From: Clostridia bacterium
GTDB lineage: Bacteria; Bacillota; Clostridia; Oscillospirales; Acutalibacteraceae
Length of the DNA stretch: 7,583 nucleotides
Reading direction: 5' to 3'
Assembly: GCA_017502965.1 (NCBI GenBank)
Contig: JAFVTZ010000093.1
Coordinates: forward strand, 1 to 7,583
A model generated the notes under the pieces. That model was not told where the DNA came from. It was given only the letters and a program-made list of their open reading frames with translations, and made no database searches. Below are positions 6,723-7,583 of the stretch, piece by piece. How positions within the stretch are numbered: the stretch's first letter is position 1; each line of letters begins with the position of its first letter. The translations under genes and the position numbers were made by a program.

Positions 6723-6767
6723 GGCGAATCTTTCCACCCTTTCTTTTCGCCTACATAAGAAAGGGTG
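6723..6767. repeat. Two overlapping helices, pseudoknot-like or mutually exclusive
   Basis: CACCCTTTCTT (6735-6745) pairs perfectly over 11 bp with AAGAAAGGGTG (6757-6767), leaving an 11-nt loop. The first six loop bases, TTCGCC (6746-6751), are exactly complementary to GGCGAA (6723-6728) just upstream. The two helices cross, so they form an H-type pseudoknot or compete. Confidence 0.55.
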
Positions 6768-6771
6768 TGCC

Positions 6772-6790
6772 CGTCGCGGCATGAGCGACG
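6772..6790. repeat. GC-rich hairpin CGTCGC/GCGACG
   Basis: CGTCGC (6772-6777) pairs with GCGACG (6785-6790) around a 7-nt loop. It follows the preceding structure by 4 nt. No T-run follows. Confidence 0.5.
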
Positions 6791-6823
6791 AGGTTGAAAT
6801 TTTAATCACAGCCGAATTTTAAC

Positions 6824-6845
6824 GGGCTGTCGAGGACGCCAGCCC
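6824..6845. repeat. GC-rich hairpin GGGCTG/CAGCCC
   Basis: GGGCTG (6824-6829) pairs with CAGCCC (6840-6845); after one T-C mismatch, CG/CG closes a 4-nt loop. The wording resembles short GC-rich dispersed repeats that I associate with intergenic DNA of Clostridia; this is a recollection, not a search result. An alternative stem with CAGCC at 6809-6813 is possible. Confidence 0.5.
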
Positions 6846-6867
6846 CTACAATATATATTTTTTTACC

Positions 6868-6895
6868 TTGCTTTTTGTAAAATATAAGGTATAAT
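6868..6895 (+). promoter_or_regulatory. Promoter of the mrp-family gene
   Basis: A perfect TATAAT (6890-6895) is preceded, with a 16-nt spacer, by a weak -35 TTGCTT (6868-6873). A start near 6902 leaves a leader of about 30 nt. AAAGG at 6917-6921 is the only ribosome binding site candidate and stands a rather long 11 nt before the ATG. Confidence 0.6.
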
Positions 6896-6932
6896 ACTTA
6901 TTAGAAAATCAATATGAAAGGTAGTCTTTTTA

Positions 6933-7583
6933 ATGTCACAAACAAATTCACAAGGCTGTTCGGGAAATTGCTCTTCCTGTTCGTCAAACTGTGCGGACAG
7001 AAAGGCAGAAAGCCTGCTTGTTCCCACAGGGGAATACAATAATATTAAACACGTTATAGGAGTTGTAAGCGGAAAAGGCGGCGTAGGAAAATCTATGGTG
7101 ACTTCTATGCTCGCAGTGCTTATGCAGAGAAAGGGTTACAAAGTCGGAATTCTTGATGCCGATATTACAGGACCTTCCATTCCTAAAACTTTCGGCATAA
7201 ACTCCCGCGCTATGCAAAACGAGATAGGTATTTTACCGGCAGAAACCAAAACCGGCATTAAACTTATGTCTGTAAACCTTATGCTTGCAGAAAAAGAATC
7301 CCCCGTTCTTTGGAGAGGACCTGTTATTGCAGGGGCAGTAAAGCAGTTCTGGACAGATGTTGTCTGGGGTGACCTTGACTTTTTGTTTGTTGACTGTCCC
7401 CCTGGAACCGGCGATGTTCCTCTTACTGTTTTCCAGAGTCTTCCTCTTGACGGTGCGGTTATTGTTACCTCTCCGCAGGACCTTGTTTCAATGATAGTTA
7501 AAAAAGCCTATAATATGGCTGATATGATGAACATTCCCGTACTCGGAATAGTTGAAAATATGAGTTATGTTGTCTGCCCTGAC
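6933..7583 (+). CDS. mrp: Mrp/NBP35-family P-loop ATPase, Fe-S cluster carrier (C-terminus beyond right edge)
   Basis: Cytoplasmic ATPase of the MinD/Mrp (ApbC) group, thought to bind an Fe4S4 cluster at a dimer interface and deliver it to apoproteins. The 217 visible residues include the deviant Walker A GKGGVGKS (47-54), LDADITGPS (about 73-81), the Mrp signature WRGP, and a Walker B/switch region DCPPGTGD (154-161) followed by PLDGAVIVTSPQDL. The window stops at CPD (215-217), immediately before the expected second cysteine of the C-terminal CPxC motif. The N-terminus carries a cysteine cluster, C9, C13, C16 and C20, like the extra ferredoxin-like site of NBP35-type proteins, instead of the DUF59 domain of many bacterial Mrp proteins. 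The ATG at 6933 is used because it includes this cluster, although its ribosome binding site is weak. It has its own promoter and stands apart from mtaB. Confidence 0.93.
   Translation, partial: MSQTNSQGCSGNCSSCSSNCADRKAESLLVPTGEYNNIKHVIGVVSGKGGVGKSMVTSMLAVLMQRKGYKVGILDADITGPSIPKTFGINSRAMQNEIGILPAETKTGIKLMSVNLMLAEKESPVLWRGPVIAGAVKQFWTDVVWGDLDFLFVDCPPGTGDVPLTVFQSLPLDGAVIVTSPQDLVSMIVKKAYNMADMMNIPVLGIVENMSYVVCPD

Larger units (their letters stand above)
6513..6932. other. Gene-free, hairpin-rich intergenic region between mtaB and mrp
   Basis: No convincing gene on either strand. The block holds, in order, a short perfect hairpin (6555-6571), a 9-bp inverted repeat (6589-6597 with 6685-6693) around a terminator (6627-6671), a 9-bp G/C-block hairpin (6695-6719), overlapping helices (6723-6767), two GC-rich hairpins (6772-6790, 6824-6845) and the mrp promoter (6868-6895). 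Bases 6765-6850 are clearly richer in GC than the AT-rich flanks. The density of perfect stems suggests dispersed intergenic repeats or a structured RNA rather than random spacer. Confidence 0.7.

Noticed and set aside
6672..6758. A 28-residue open frame with AAAGG 7 nt upstream in the intergenic block.
   Set aside because: Its upstream AAAGG is the terminator's right arm and the frame runs through two perfect hairpins, so repeat DNA explains it better than a peptide gene.
6555..6845. CRISPR array.
   Set aside because: The inverted repeats differ from each other; there are no regularly spaced direct repeats and no cas genes.
6513..6932. Riboswitch, T-box or tRNA in the long spacer.
   Set aside because: No cloverleaf, T-box core or riboswitch class I know was recognisable, and the structures lie upstream of an independent mrp promoter.

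Overview
The window reads as an ordinary chromosomal stretch from a low- to mid-GC Gram-positive bacterium, most likely an uncultured member of the Clostridia (Bacillota). This rests on strong GGAGG-type ribosome binding sites, clean sigma-A-like promoters, GTG and TTG starts, AT-rich intergenic DNA and the gene families present. The phylum-level call is an inference from style and families; no marker gene proves it.

Layout. Bases 1-3059 hold a leftward, translationally coupled pair: a metallophosphoesterase nuclease of the SbcD/Mre11/YhaO type, then a long SMC/Rad50-like ATPase of the YhaN/SbcC type that runs off the left edge. The ATPase carries a two-helix hydrophobic hairpin at the midpoint of its coiled coil, where Rad50/SbcC have a zinc hook, so this nuclease-ATPase machine is predicted to be membrane anchored. 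Bases 3060-3186 form a divergent promoter region with two back-to-back promoters. Rightward from it runs a two-gene cassette: a DeoR-family repressor (3187-3954) and an OPA-family (GlpT/UhpT-like) transporter (3960-5162). The transporter keeps the two arginines that bind phosphate in GlpT, so the cassette is probably a self-regulated sugar-phosphate or glycerol-phosphate uptake unit.

Bases 5163-5225 are a compact gene junction. An intrinsic terminator ends the cassette, and a near-consensus promoter whose -10 lies in the terminator loop appears to drive mtaB (5226-6512), which encodes the radical-SAM tRNA methylthiotransferase that makes ms2t6A37. After mtaB comes a gene-free stretch of about 420 bp (6513-6932). 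It is packed with inverted repeats: a long hairpin with a U-tract that probably terminates mtaB, an outer inverted repeat flanking it, and a series of GC-rich hairpins, two of which overlap in a pseudoknot-like arrangement. This looks like a dispersed-repeat or MITE-like patchwork. A promoter then leads into an Mrp/NBP35-family Fe-S carrier ATPase (6933 to the right edge) with an added N-terminal cysteine cluster; it is cut off just inside its C-terminal CPxC motif.

The genes do not form one pathway. DNA-end processing, sugar-phosphate uptake, tRNA modification and Fe-S cluster delivery sit side by side. The one plausible link is that MtaB needs two Fe4S4 clusters and Mrp proteins carry such clusters, but the genes have separate promoters. 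I see no phage, CRISPR, toxin-antitoxin, biosynthetic cluster, rRNA or tRNA gene. I do not claim a wholly new system here; the items most worth checking are the membrane-hairpin ATPase, the promoter inside a terminator, and the hairpin-rich intergenic block.
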